Source of the DNA: Acidobacteriota bacterium
GTDB taxonomy: Bacteria > Acidobacteriota > Terriglobia > Terriglobales > Acidobacteriaceae
Reading direction: 5' to 3'
Length of the DNA: 6,545 nucleotides
Assembly: GCA_003224995.1 (NCBI GenBank)
Contig: QIAI01000013.1
Coordinates: 1-6,545 of the forward strand
Made by a program: the position numbers and the translations under genes. Positions 1-5,690 of this stretch are shown in pieces; within the stretch, counting starts at the first letter, position 1; the number at the start of each line of letters is the position of its first letter. Below the pieces are notes generated by a model that had not been told where the DNA came from, ran no database searches, and worked only from the letters and a program-made list of their open reading frames with translations.

Positions 1-1317
1 CGTCTGATCTTTGGGGTCGCTTTCGAGCGCCTTCCTGCATTGCACAATCGCGTCCTGGTATTGACCGGTCTGCAGGTAGAGCTTGGCAAGCACAGCGCGG
101 GCTGCGCCAAGAGACGGCTGCAACGAGACAGCCTTCTTCGCCGATTGCATGGCCTTCTGGAACTCCGGTGTGCCGGGGTCAACCCCCTTTTGCGTAAGGA
201 AATCCGCCTGCAAGTATAGGAGGTAAGCGTCATTCGGTTTCGCTGCGAGCTTCTTCTGCACAGTGTTGAGAGCTCGTCCGATATCGTTCTGTTGAACGGC
301 GGCGAGTCCCTGGGCCGCTGAACTCAGAGCCTGGCTTGGATCTAAATCGTGGGCACGCTCGAAGTCGGCCTCGGCTTTCTCGTAGTCCGCGAGCTGGACA
401 TAGAGAACCCCACGAGCGAGATAAAGTTGGGCGGCGTTCGGACGCACGCGCATTCCATCGCTCACGACATCGATGCCAACTTGAAACGATTGGTGCGCCA
501 GGCAAAGGCTGGCAAAATCCAGATAGAAATTCACGTTTCCCGAATCCCGCAAAATCGCCTGCCGCAGCGCCTGGACCGCCTCTGGCGTCTTGCCGGCATC
601 TTCGTAGGCGGTGGATGCCAGTTCCAAAGTCTCCGCATCCGCGCCGTTGCCTTGCAACAGCGGCGCCAGCGTATCAATGGCCTCCTGTGGTTTCTTGGCC
701 ATCACCTGTACCGAGGCGAGAAGCTGACGCTCGCGCCGATCGTCCGGATTTAGCGTGACCGTGTGCTGGAACACGCGGGTCGCTTCCTCCAGTTTGTGCA
801 GCCTCACGAGGCAAGTGCCATAGGCGTGCTGGGCATCCAGTTGCGGTGCCAGTGTTTCTCCGGCCTCTTTGAAATGTCCGATCGCCTCCTGGCATTTGCC
901 TTCGCGATATTCAAGGACTGCCAGCATGGCGTGCGCGGTAGGTTCGTCAGGCCGCACCTCCAGCAAATGAGTCAGCACTGGAATTGCTTTGCGGTCACCT
1001 TGCTGGTAGAGAATTTGGGCGCTACCCGCCAGCGCTGCCATGTAATCGGGAGAGATCTTTAGAGCCTGCTGAAACGCAGCCAACGCCTCCTTGCTGTCGC
1101 CTTTACTGGCGAGTGCAATGCCATGGAGAGACCACAACTGCGCGTTGTCTGGATATTTCTGCACGGCAGCACGACTTAACTCCACAGCTTGCTCGAAGTC
1201 GCGTGCGCGTAGGGCTGCGGTGATCGGCTCGATCGCGCCGGAGGGCGCTTGCGCCAAAACCAGAGAAGAGGATAAGAGCAGCGCAGCGAGGACACTGAGT
1301 TTCTTAACCAGGAGCAT
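1..1317 (-). CDS. Exported tetratricopeptide-repeat protein (partial, C-terminus beyond left edge)
   Basis: The minus strand is open from an ATG at 1317 through the left edge, giving 439 visible residues without a stop. The N-terminus (MLLVKKLSVLAALLLSSSLVLA, then QAP) is a textbook Sec signal peptide: two lysines, a Leu/Ala/Ser core and a likely signal peptidase I site after VLA near residue 22. The rest is a chain of about a dozen TPR-like helix pairs of roughly 34 residues, recognisable by recurring A..F..A....P....A/L patterns, for example around residues 73-90, 316-332 and 415-435. TPR arrays are protein-interaction scaffolds; the sequence shows no catalytic domain, so the partner and role are unknown. 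An in-frame ATG at 1383 would add 22 residues before the signal peptide; I prefer 1317 because the signal peptide then starts at once, although the only purine-rich stretch (GGGGGA) abuts that ATG and neither start has a good ribosome binding site. Confidence 0.85.
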   Translation of the reverse strand, partial: MLLVKKLSVLAALLLSSSLVLAQAPSGAIEPITAALRARDFEQAVELSRAAVQKYPDNAQLWSLHGIALASKGDSKEALAAFQQALKISPDYMAALAGSAQILYQQGDRKAIPVLTHLLEVRPDEPTAHAMLAVLEYREGKCQEAIGHFKEAGETLAPQLDAQHAYGTCLVRLHKLEEATRVFQHTVTLNPDDRRERQLLASVQVMAKKPQEAIDTLAPLLQGNGADAETLELASTAYEDAGKTPEAVQALRQAILRDSGNVNFYLDFASLCLAHQSFQVGIDVVSDGMRVRPNAAQLYLARGVLYVQLADYEKAEADFERAHDLDPSQALSSAAQGLAAVQQNDIGRALNTVQKKLAAKPNDAYLLYLQADFLTQKGVDPGTPEFQKAMQSAKKAVSLQPSLGAARAVLAKLYLQTGQYQDAIVQCRKALESDPKDQT

Positions 1318-1493
1318 TCCCCCACTGCTTGGGACAAGAAGTTCTCGAATACGAGTCGGCCTGAAGAGATCGGTCAGGTTCATGGGTGATGGGCGCCAGC
1401 AGTGATATTAAGCCAAGTCCGAAGCAACATGTAACGCTGAAACGTAGTTGCCAAGGCTCAGCTGGCGGCAGCGCAATTGTTTAACAGAAGAGT
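1318..1493. other. Intergenic/leader region between DUF5996 gene and TPR gene
   Basis: This holds 176 bases between the stop of the DUF5996 gene and the chosen start of the TPR gene, both on the minus strand. It includes the alternative TPR start at 1383. A TAATAT word (minus strand, 1405-1410) could be a -10 element, but I find no -35 at a proper distance. No stem followed by a T-run marks a terminator for the upstream gene. The gap is long enough for the TPR gene to have its own promoter, but none is convincing. Confidence 0.4.
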
Positions 1494-2399
1494 TTATTTT
1501 TCCAGCGCCGCTCGATCCCAGTTGCCGAGTCTTGCGCCGGCTTCGTAGGTGCTTTGGCAAAATTCCATGAGTGCAGTGGTAGGGGATTCGGCTTTACGGA
1601 CATCCTCGTACATCAACAAGAACTCGCTGACTTGCTTTTCATAATGAGCAGCATTCGGCTGAACGAGCGCCTCTTTAAATCCCTGCGGCTCGGGCGCCAT
1701 ATAGGAGTAAAAGGCTGCATCTTTGACATCGCCGCCCCCCGGCCAGAAGCCGACACTGCTGACCTCGTGAGAATAGGCTTCTCGGGTGATTGGGTCAGCG
1801 CCCGGCCGTTGCGGGGCGCGGCGACCGGAAAAGCGTGTGACCGCAAGATCGAAGCTTCCCCAAAAAAAATGCACCGGGCTCGACTTACCAATGAAGTTTG
1901 AGCGGAACTGATTCAATACAGAATCCACCGACAACAGAATCCGCCAGAACTTCTCCACAGATTGGGGATCATACGATCGATGCACGCGATCCTGGTCGAA
2001 GGGAATCGGGTTAGGGATTTCAACCGGCATTCGCCAGATTTTGATCTTGATTCCTGTCGATTGAAGCATCGCCATGAACTCTTCGTAGAACTCGGCCACA
2101 GAGCGCGGCGCCAGCGCGATGGTTTTCACGATGCCATCGCTCGTCTCCAGCACAAGCTGGTGCCGTATAAAGTCAAACCAGAGCTCGAATGCTCTGTTTT
2201 CGTACGGGATTCGAGATGTGGTAAGGCCCCGGGCATTCACGTACAAGGGGACATTCCACCAGTGGTTCACGAGCGGTGTTAGACGCAGGCGAACCTTGCC
2301 AACCATCTGGGTCCACATATGGAGGGTGGTACAAGTGTCTTTCCACGAATCCAGAGGCAGCGAGGGCCAACATTCCGGCTGATCGACAAGGGTGGGCAT
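1494..2399 (-). CDS. DUF5996 family protein
   Basis: This is a complete 301-residue protein recognised as the DUF5996 family, whose biochemical function is not known to me. Family hallmarks visible in order are WPSLPLDSWKDT and TLHMWTQMVGKVRL near the N-terminus (residues 11-38), NHWWNVPLYVNARGLTTS (45-62), the RMPVEIPNPIPFDQD block (123-137), the highly conserved SPVHFFWGSFDLAVTRFSGR core (174-193), and EAYSHEVSSVGFWPGGG (207-223). The many Trp, His and aromatic residues look like a folded soluble enzyme or binding domain; there is no signal peptide or membrane segment. The length is usual for the family and all blocks are present, so it appears intact. It starts at ATG 2399 just ahead of the first conserved block. 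It is transcribed away from the PLP-enzyme gene, and the downstream TPR gene is 176 bases away, so an operon is uncertain. Confidence 0.9.
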   Translation of the reverse strand: MPTLVDQPECWPSLPLDSWKDTCTTLHMWTQMVGKVRLRLTPLVNHWWNVPLYVNARGLTTSRIPYENRAFELWFDFIRHQLVLETSDGIVKTIALAPRSVAEFYEEFMAMLQSTGIKIKIWRMPVEIPNPIPFDQDRVHRSYDPQSVEKFWRILLSVDSVLNQFRSNFIGKSSPVHFFWGSFDLAVTRFSGRRAPQRPGADPITREAYSHEVSSVGFWPGGGDVKDAAFYSYMAPEPQGFKEALVQPNAAHYEKQVSEFLLMYEDVRKAESPTTALMEFCQSTYEAGARLGNWDRAALEK

Positions 2400-2408
2400 A
2401 GTGCGGCT

Positions 2409-2436
2409 ATTTTATGCGTTCCTCGAGTCTCTTCAA
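2409..2436 (-). promoter_or_regulatory. Putative promoter of the DUF5996 gene, nearly leaderless
   Basis: On the minus strand TTGAAG (2431-2436) and TAAAAT (2409-2414) are separated by 16 bases and match the sigma-70 consensus at 4/6 and 5/6 positions. The -10 ends only 9 bases before the ATG at 2399, so transcription would begin within a few bases of the start codon. No Shine-Dalgarno sequence precedes that ATG, which fits a leaderless mRNA. This is a pattern match only. Confidence 0.4.
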
Positions 2437-2576
2437 AACCTACTGCATCGGTCAAAGGTGCTTACCTCGACGTCGACGCCAAATTCTGGCAAGCGCCACT
2501 TCTCAACCCCTGAAGTTTTCTGCGATCGACGATTGGAAGTTTGCAGGCCGCCACAAAGCGAATCAAAGATAGGTTC

Positions 2577-2611
2577 TTGACTCGTAAAAGGGTTCTTTAA
2601 GAATCTATAAT
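2577..2611 (+). promoter_or_regulatory. Putative promoter of the PLP-enzyme/S4 operon
   Basis: A perfect TATAAT lies at 2606-2611, 39 bases before the GTG start at 2651, and a TTGACT (5/6 to the -35 consensus) lies at 2577-2582. Their 23-base spacing is too long for a normal sigma-70 promoter. Either TATAAT works with a poor -35, or TTGACT works with the weaker AAGAAT at 2599-2604 (16-base spacing). A six-base inverted repeat, TGCGCT/AGCGCA (2611-2616 and 2630-2635), sits directly ahead of the ribosome binding site and could form a small hairpin in the leader. Confidence 0.45.
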
Positions 2612-2637
2612 GCGCTTCTGAAGTGCGGCAGCGCAGG

Positions 2638-2643
2638 AAGGAG
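2638..2643 (+). promoter_or_regulatory. Ribosome binding site that decides the GTG start at 2651
   Basis: AAGGAG ends 7 bases before GTG at 2651, ideal spacing. An in-frame TTG at 2645 would leave only one base of spacing, so it is unlikely to be used. Confidence 0.75.
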
Positions 2644-2650
2644 TTTGCCG

Positions 2651-3643
2651 GTGTCCACTGAGCCTGCAATCCGAGAGGGCACGGTACGGCGCAATATTCC
2701 CGCTGATCTGATCGAAGATGCGTACCGTCACGTTTATGAAGCCGCGATACGGACTCCGCTCGTACGATTGAATTGCGAAGGTCCTGCCGAAATTTACCTC
2801 AAATTGGAGTGCCTGCAGCCGATTGGATCATTCAAAATCCGGGGTGCATACAACGCAGTACGTTTGCTGCCGGAAGAGCAGCGTCGGCGCGGCGTTTGGA
2901 CGGTGAGTGCCGGCAACGCGGCGCAGGGAGTAGCCCTGGCGACACGACGGGCCGGCGTGACGTGCAAGGTCCTGGTCATCGATACGGCCCCGGCGTCCAA
3001 GCTGGATGCGGCGCGACGTCTGGGAGCGGAAATCGTCAAAGCACCCTTTGACGAGTGTTGGAAGGCTATGGCGGACCGGACACATCCGGCGATGAGCGGA
3101 ACCTTCGTGCATCCCTTTGAAGATGATGAATTCATCGCGGGGAATGCGTCCGTTGGGCTGGAAATTTTGGAAGATCTTCCGGAGGTAGAGTGTGTGACCG
3201 CGAGCTTTGGTGGCGGCGGGCTGTCGTGCGGGATCGCAGCAGCTATAAAGGAACGCGCGCCGCGCGTAAAGGTATTTGCCGCAGAACCCGAGACAGCGGC
3301 GCCACTGGCGCGATCGTTCGCGGCCGGATCGGCGCAGGATTTTCCGGATTGGAAGGCGAGCTGGGTGGATGGCTGCGGCGGCAAGTCAGTGTTCCCGCGA
3401 ATGTGGGAGTTGGCGCATCATCTGCTGGCGGGCTCGATCGTTTCTACGCTTGAAGAGATCAGGCAGGCTCTGCGCATTTTAGCGGAGCGGAATCACGTGA
3501 TCGCAGAAGGAGCAGGTGCTTGCGCCGTGGCTGCAGGGCTTAGCGGAAAATCTGGCGTGAGCAAAATCGTGTGCGTGGTGAGCGGCGGAAACATCGATTT
3601 GAAGAAGTTTGCAGAATTAATGACGAGTGCGGACCGGGCTTAG
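2651..3643 (+). CDS. PLP-dependent threonine/serine dehydratase family protein (fold type II, no ACT domain)
   Basis: The 330-residue product has the fold-type II PLP signature of threonine/serine ammonia-lyases, which deaminate threonine to 2-oxobutanoate or serine to pyruvate in the cytoplasm. Visible elements are LKLECLQPIGSFKIRGA with the Schiff-base Lys62, SAGNAAQG (86-93) at the substrate-carboxylate loop, the phosphate-binding tetraglycine GGGGL (187-191), and SGGN (311-314) whose Ser311 normally contacts the PLP ring nitrogen. It ends right after the catalytic domain, so it lacks the C-terminal ACT-like regulatory domain of biosynthetic IlvA and resembles short catabolic (TdcB-type) or serine-racemase-like forms. 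Two motifs differ from classical threonine deaminase: SAGNHAQG has Ala for His, and the usual HPFDD...AGQGT reads HPFEDDEFIAGNAS. The fold is certain; the exact substrate is not. The start is GTG 2651. The S4 gene follows after 43 bases. Confidence 0.88.
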   Translation: MSTEPAIREGTVRRNIPADLIEDAYRHVYEAAIRTPLVRLNCEGPAEIYLKLECLQPIGSFKIRGAYNAVRLLPEEQRRRGVWTVSAGNAAQGVALATRRAGVTCKVLVIDTAPASKLDAARRLGAEIVKAPFDECWKAMADRTHPAMSGTFVHPFEDDEFIAGNASVGLEILEDLPEVECVTASFGGGGLSCGIAAAIKERAPRVKVFAAEPETAAPLARSFAAGSAQDFPDWKASWVDGCGGKSVFPRMWELAHHLLAGSIVSTLEEIRQALRILAERNHVIAEGAGACAVAAGLSGKSGVSKIVCVVSGGNIDLKKFAELMTSADRA

Positions 3644-3686
3644 CAGCCAATGTTGCGTCTTTGAACTATTGGGCTGACGACCAGTT

Positions 3687-4067
3687 ATGAATGGCATTCG
3701 GATGGACACCTGGCTGTGGGCGGCGCGTTTTTACAAGACGCGTACGCTAGCCAAGCGAGCCTGTGAACTCGGACGAGTGCAATCGAAGGGACAGCCCGTC
3801 AAGCCATCTCGTGAAGTTCGCGTAGGCGACCTTTTACGAGTAACAAACGAGGGCGGCGATTTCGAAGTGCAGGTCCTGCTGCTGAGTGAGACACGCGGGC
3901 CGGCGTCGGTTGCCCAGACATTCTATCTGGAGACCCAAGCGAGCCGTGAACTGCGGCAGAAAGTCGAGGCGGAACGGAAAGCCATGTGGACATTTGAATC
4001 GCTACCTGCAGGCCGTCCCTCGAAACGCGATCGCCGCCACATTATCCAGTTTCGCGGGCGAGGCTGA
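3687..4067 (+). CDS. S4-domain RNA-binding protein, Hsp15 (HslR) family
   Basis: This 126-residue basic protein has an N-terminal S4 domain (about residues 5-62) with the family opening MDTWLWAARFYKTRTLAKRACE and the GDLLRV turn. Its C-terminus, GRPSKRDRRHIIQF, matches the basic tail typical of Hsp15. E. coli Hsp15 (HslR) is a similar-sized heat-shock protein that binds 50S subunits carrying a stalled nascent chain, so a ribosome-rescue or quality-control role is plausible here by homology. The usual Lys of the D-K-W-L-W motif is Thr, a modest deviation. No clear Shine-Dalgarno precedes ATG 3687; an in-frame ATG at 3702 would start directly at the conserved MDTWLW block and is a reasonable alternative. 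It follows the PLP gene in the same direction and converges with the exonuclease gene, 13 bases from stop to stop. Confidence 0.85.
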   Translation: MNGIRMDTWLWAARFYKTRTLAKRACELGRVQSKGQPVKPSREVRVGDLLRVTNEGGDFEVQVLLLSETRGPASVAQTFYLETQASRELRQKVEAERKAMWTFESLPAGRPSKRDRRHIIQFRGRG

Positions 4068-4080
4068 AACCGAGAAGCGG

Positions 4081-4965
4081 TCAAGAGACATACTCTTGCG
4101 CCGAAGGGCGTGTGCGTCGCTCTCCTGGTACGGCCGCATCGAGTTGCTTCGCCAGTTTTTCGAACGCCGGCGTAGGACCTTTCCAGCGCAACTCATCGAC
4201 GTCTGCGAAGAGGGCAATATCCATTCGCAGAGTTGCCAGCGTGCGGAACAGAAGAGCAAGATCTCGCTGCCGCGAAAGTATATCGGCGAGAGCGCTGCCA
4301 CTGGCCACTTTTACTTGCCATTCGGCGTAATCCCGAGGAATCGACTCAATATGGGCAAACTTTGCGAGGACCGCGCTCGAGGACTTTGCGCCCCAGCCCT
4401 TCAGTCCAGGGTATCCATCCGCGGCATCCCCCACCAGGGCCAGGTAGTCAGGAATAGAGGCCGGGGCAATGCCAAATTTCTGGATGACGCCGGTCTCATC
4501 CAAGGTGACTCGCGTGCGACGATTCAGTTGGACGATGCGCGTACCGCGCACGCACTGTCCAAGATCCTTGTCAGGAGTACAAATGATGACGCGCTCCACC
4601 CGTGAATCGCGGGCCGCTGCAGCAGCACCCGCCGCAAGCGCATCATCGGCTTCGAACTCCACCATGGGCCAGACCACAAATCCGGCGGCAGAAAGGACCT
4701 CTTCCAGGAGGGGGAACTGGGCCAGCAAATCGGGTTCCACGCCCTCGCTGGTTTTATATCCGGGCCACAAAGTGTTGCGGAACGATTCGATTACGTGATC
4801 GGTGGCGACCGCCACATGCGTGGCGCCCGCTTTGACCATGCCGAGCAGGGATGCGAGCACACCGCGAACCGCGGCGACTTCGCGGCCGCGTGCGTCCCGT
4901 GCTGACGGCAGTGCGTAGTAGTGGCGGAACAGTTCGTAGGTGCCATCCACCAGATGAATTTCCAA
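4081..4965 (-). CDS. Stand-alone 5'-3' exonuclease / flap endonuclease (PIN-like plus H3TH domain)
   Basis: The 294-residue product matches the 5'-nuclease domain found at the N-terminus of DNA polymerase I and in free-standing FEN-type enzymes such as ExoIX/Xni. Metal-ligand motifs are present in order: LVDGTY with Asp7, ATD at 54-56 with Arg63 and YK at 70-71 (arch/5'-end region), EFEADDA with Glu105, Asp107 and Asp108, TPDKDLGQCV with Asp132 and Asp134, and GDAADGYPGLKGWGAKS (179-195) with Asp180 and Asp183 opening the helix-3-turn-helix DNA-binding motif. All expected acidic residues are there, so it is probably active in removing RNA primers or flaps during replication or repair. No polymerase domain follows. 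It begins with TTG at 4965, supported by AGGAG six bases upstream. The broken VOC gene ends 36 bases upstream on the same strand, so the two were probably cotranscribed. Confidence 0.92.
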   Translation of the reverse strand: MEIHLVDGTYELFRHYYALPSARDARGREVAAVRGVLASLLGMVKAGATHVAVATDHVIESFRNTLWPGYKTSEGVEPDLLAQFPLLEEVLSAAGFVVWPMVEFEADDALAAGAAAAARDSRVERVIICTPDKDLGQCVRGTRIVQLNRRTRVTLDETGVIQKFGIAPASIPDYLALVGDAADGYPGLKGWGAKSSSAVLAKFAHIESIPRDYAEWQVKVASGSALADILSRQRDLALLFRTLATLRMDIALFADVDELRWKGPTPAFEKLAKQLDAAVPGERRTRPSAQEYVS

Positions 4966-4971
4966 ATACAG

Positions 4972-4976
4972 CTCCT
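4972..4976 (-). promoter_or_regulatory. Ribosome binding site supporting the TTG start of the exonuclease
   Basis: On the minus strand AGGAG lies six bases ahead of TTG 4965, and the protein reads directly into the conserved LVDGTY motif. This supports a non-ATG start. Confidence 0.7.
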
Positions 4977-5001
4977 GTGCGAACGAGTGGGTGAAACCGA
5001 C

Positions 5002-5417
5002 TCAAGACTTGGCCGCGCGCTCCAGTTCCGCGATATCGATCTTCTTCATTTGCAGCATAGCTTGCATGGCCTTCGGATGTTTAATGAGTTCGGTTAAGCG
5101 GATGGGCACAACCTGCCAGGAGAGACCAAACTTATCTTTCAGCCAGCCACACTGGCTCTCGTTGCCACCAGCCGACAGCTTTGACCAGTAATAGTCGACT
5201 TCCTGCTGGCTGTCGCAACGGACGAGAAACGAAACTGATTCGTTGAATTTATTGTGAGGACGCTGTTCTTGGGAGCGTGCCCGCCGTCCACGTTCCGTAG
5301 TTCGTCGAGGCGTCGTGAATTCTTGAAAACAGAAAGGTAGAAATTTACGGCTTCTTCCGCGTTCGAATCGAACCAAAGAAAAGGAGTAATGCGGGGGAAG
5401 GATTGGAGAGCACTCAT
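5002..5417 (-). pseudogene. VOC (glyoxalase-fold) PhnB-like protein, internal deletion with frameshift
   Basis: Two reading frames together spell one VOC-family protein of the PhnB / '3-demethylubiquinone-9 3-methyltransferase' type. From ATG 5417 the first frame gives MSALQSFPRITPFLWFDSNA, then EEAVNFYLSVFKNSRRLDEL and on to PKNSVLTI, then turns to nonsense and stops at 5139. The second frame resumes with PHNKFNESVSFLVRCDSQQE and continues through CGWLKDKFGLSWQVVP to KHPKAMQAMLQMKKIDIAEL before a stop at 5002. Family members carry about 16 residues between these halves (of the type FELDGQ.F.ALNGG), absent here. The span is 416 bases; adding 55 gives 471, exactly 157 codons, the normal family length. 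The junction is in CCTCAC (5254-5259, minus strand). An AGG eight bases ahead of ATG 5417 could be the ribosome site; GTG 5426 is an alternative start. The lost block forms part of the cupped beta sheet, so a functional product is unlikely. Confidence 0.85.
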
Positions 5418-5440
5418 TGTTGGCACCTGCTTTCGTCACG

Positions 5441-5453
5441 GACAGTTATTGTC
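5441..5453. repeat. Interrupted palindrome GACA-N5-TGTC
   Basis: GACA (5441-5444) and TGTC (5450-5453) are exact inverted half-sites around GTTAT, 24 bases upstream of the VOC start. The size fits an operator for a small dimeric regulator, but four-base arms occur often by chance. Confidence 0.25.
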
Positions 5454-5539
5454 GCTGCTTTTAAAAAAATCAGGAATATCGAAATCATAAACTGTTTTTG
5501 TGTGAAGAAGGGAGCAGGTGGAGGTTTAAAGACTCAAAC

Positions 5540-5555
5540 GATGACGGGTGTCGTC
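5540..5555. repeat. Small hairpin GATGAC-GGGT-GTCGTC
   Basis: A six-pair stem (one G-T wobble) closes a four-base loop. On the plus strand it is followed by TTTAG rather than a full T-run, and no plus-strand gene lies upstream, so I do not call it a terminator. It could be an operator or leader hairpin. Confidence 0.25.
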
Positions 5556-5589
5556 TTTAGTTAATTCCGAGAGTTCGTTTGGACTGCCT

Positions 5590-5601
5590 CGAACCAGTTC
5601 G
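5590..5601. repeat. Palindrome CGAAC-CA-GTTCG with nearby AGTTC repeats
   Basis: The arms CGAAC and GTTCG are exact, with a two-base centre. AGTTC words also occur at 5572, 5596 and 5606. GAAC/GTTC half-sites recall LexA boxes, but the spacing fits neither GAAC-N4-GTTC nor GTTC-N7-GTTC. Confidence 0.25.
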
Positions 5602-5675
5602 GGCGAGTTCTTGAAGACTACAGCATCTTCCGTATGCACTGCGAAGCTGGCAAACACAATCCAATCATCGTTCGG

Positions 5676-5683
5676 AAAGGGAG
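5676..5683 (+). promoter_or_regulatory. Ribosome binding site deciding the PHP gene start
   Basis: AAAGGGAG ends seven bases before ATG 5691. This favours 5691 over the in-frame ATG at 5634, whose extra 19 residues look unlike family sequence. Confidence 0.65.
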
Positions 5684-5690
5684 TAGAGCA

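Larger units (their letters stand above)
5418..5690. other. Divergent intergenic region between the two broken genes
   Basis: These 273 bases separate the divergent VOC and PHP genes and should hold both promoters. It is more AT-rich than its surroundings near 5459-5500, with an A/T run at 5457-5470. I find no convincing -35/-10 pair; TTGAAG near 5612 with TATGCA 16 bases later is a weak plus-strand candidate. Small palindromes inside are listed separately. Short reading frames that cross it resemble no family I know. Confidence 0.5.

Noticed and set aside
1..1383. Several 70-140-codon frames on both strands across the TPR gene
   Set aside because: The minus-strand TPR frame is continuous from 1317 to the edge with a clear signal peptide and repeats; the others are shadows.
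2794..3384. Minus-strand open frame of 196 codons
   Set aside because: It lies entirely antisense to the well-supported PLP enzyme, has low-complexity Ala/Ser/Arg content and matches no family I recognise.
3645..3675. AGCCAAT / ATTGGGCT stem between the PLP and S4 genes as a terminator
   Set aside because: The stem is imperfect (one bulged base), has a 16-base loop and is not followed by T residues; the two genes are more likely cotranscribed.
3886..4605. Plus-strand open frame of 239 codons
   Set aside because: It crosses the end of the S4 gene in another frame and runs antisense to the exonuclease, whose catalytic motifs are all intact; its composition is that of a shadow frame.
5002..5439. 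Single 145-residue minus-strand frame as a complete gene
   Set aside because: Only its C-terminal half matches the VOC family. The N-terminal half is out of frame with the conserved ITPFLWFD...FY start encoded by the same bases, so it is the second half of a broken gene.
5424..5520. Inverted repeat CACCTGCT (5424-5431) / AGCAGGTG (5513-5520) as ends of a mobile element
   Set aside because: The arms are only eight bases, the interior is 81 bases with no gene, and no flanking target duplication is visible; chance is sufficient.
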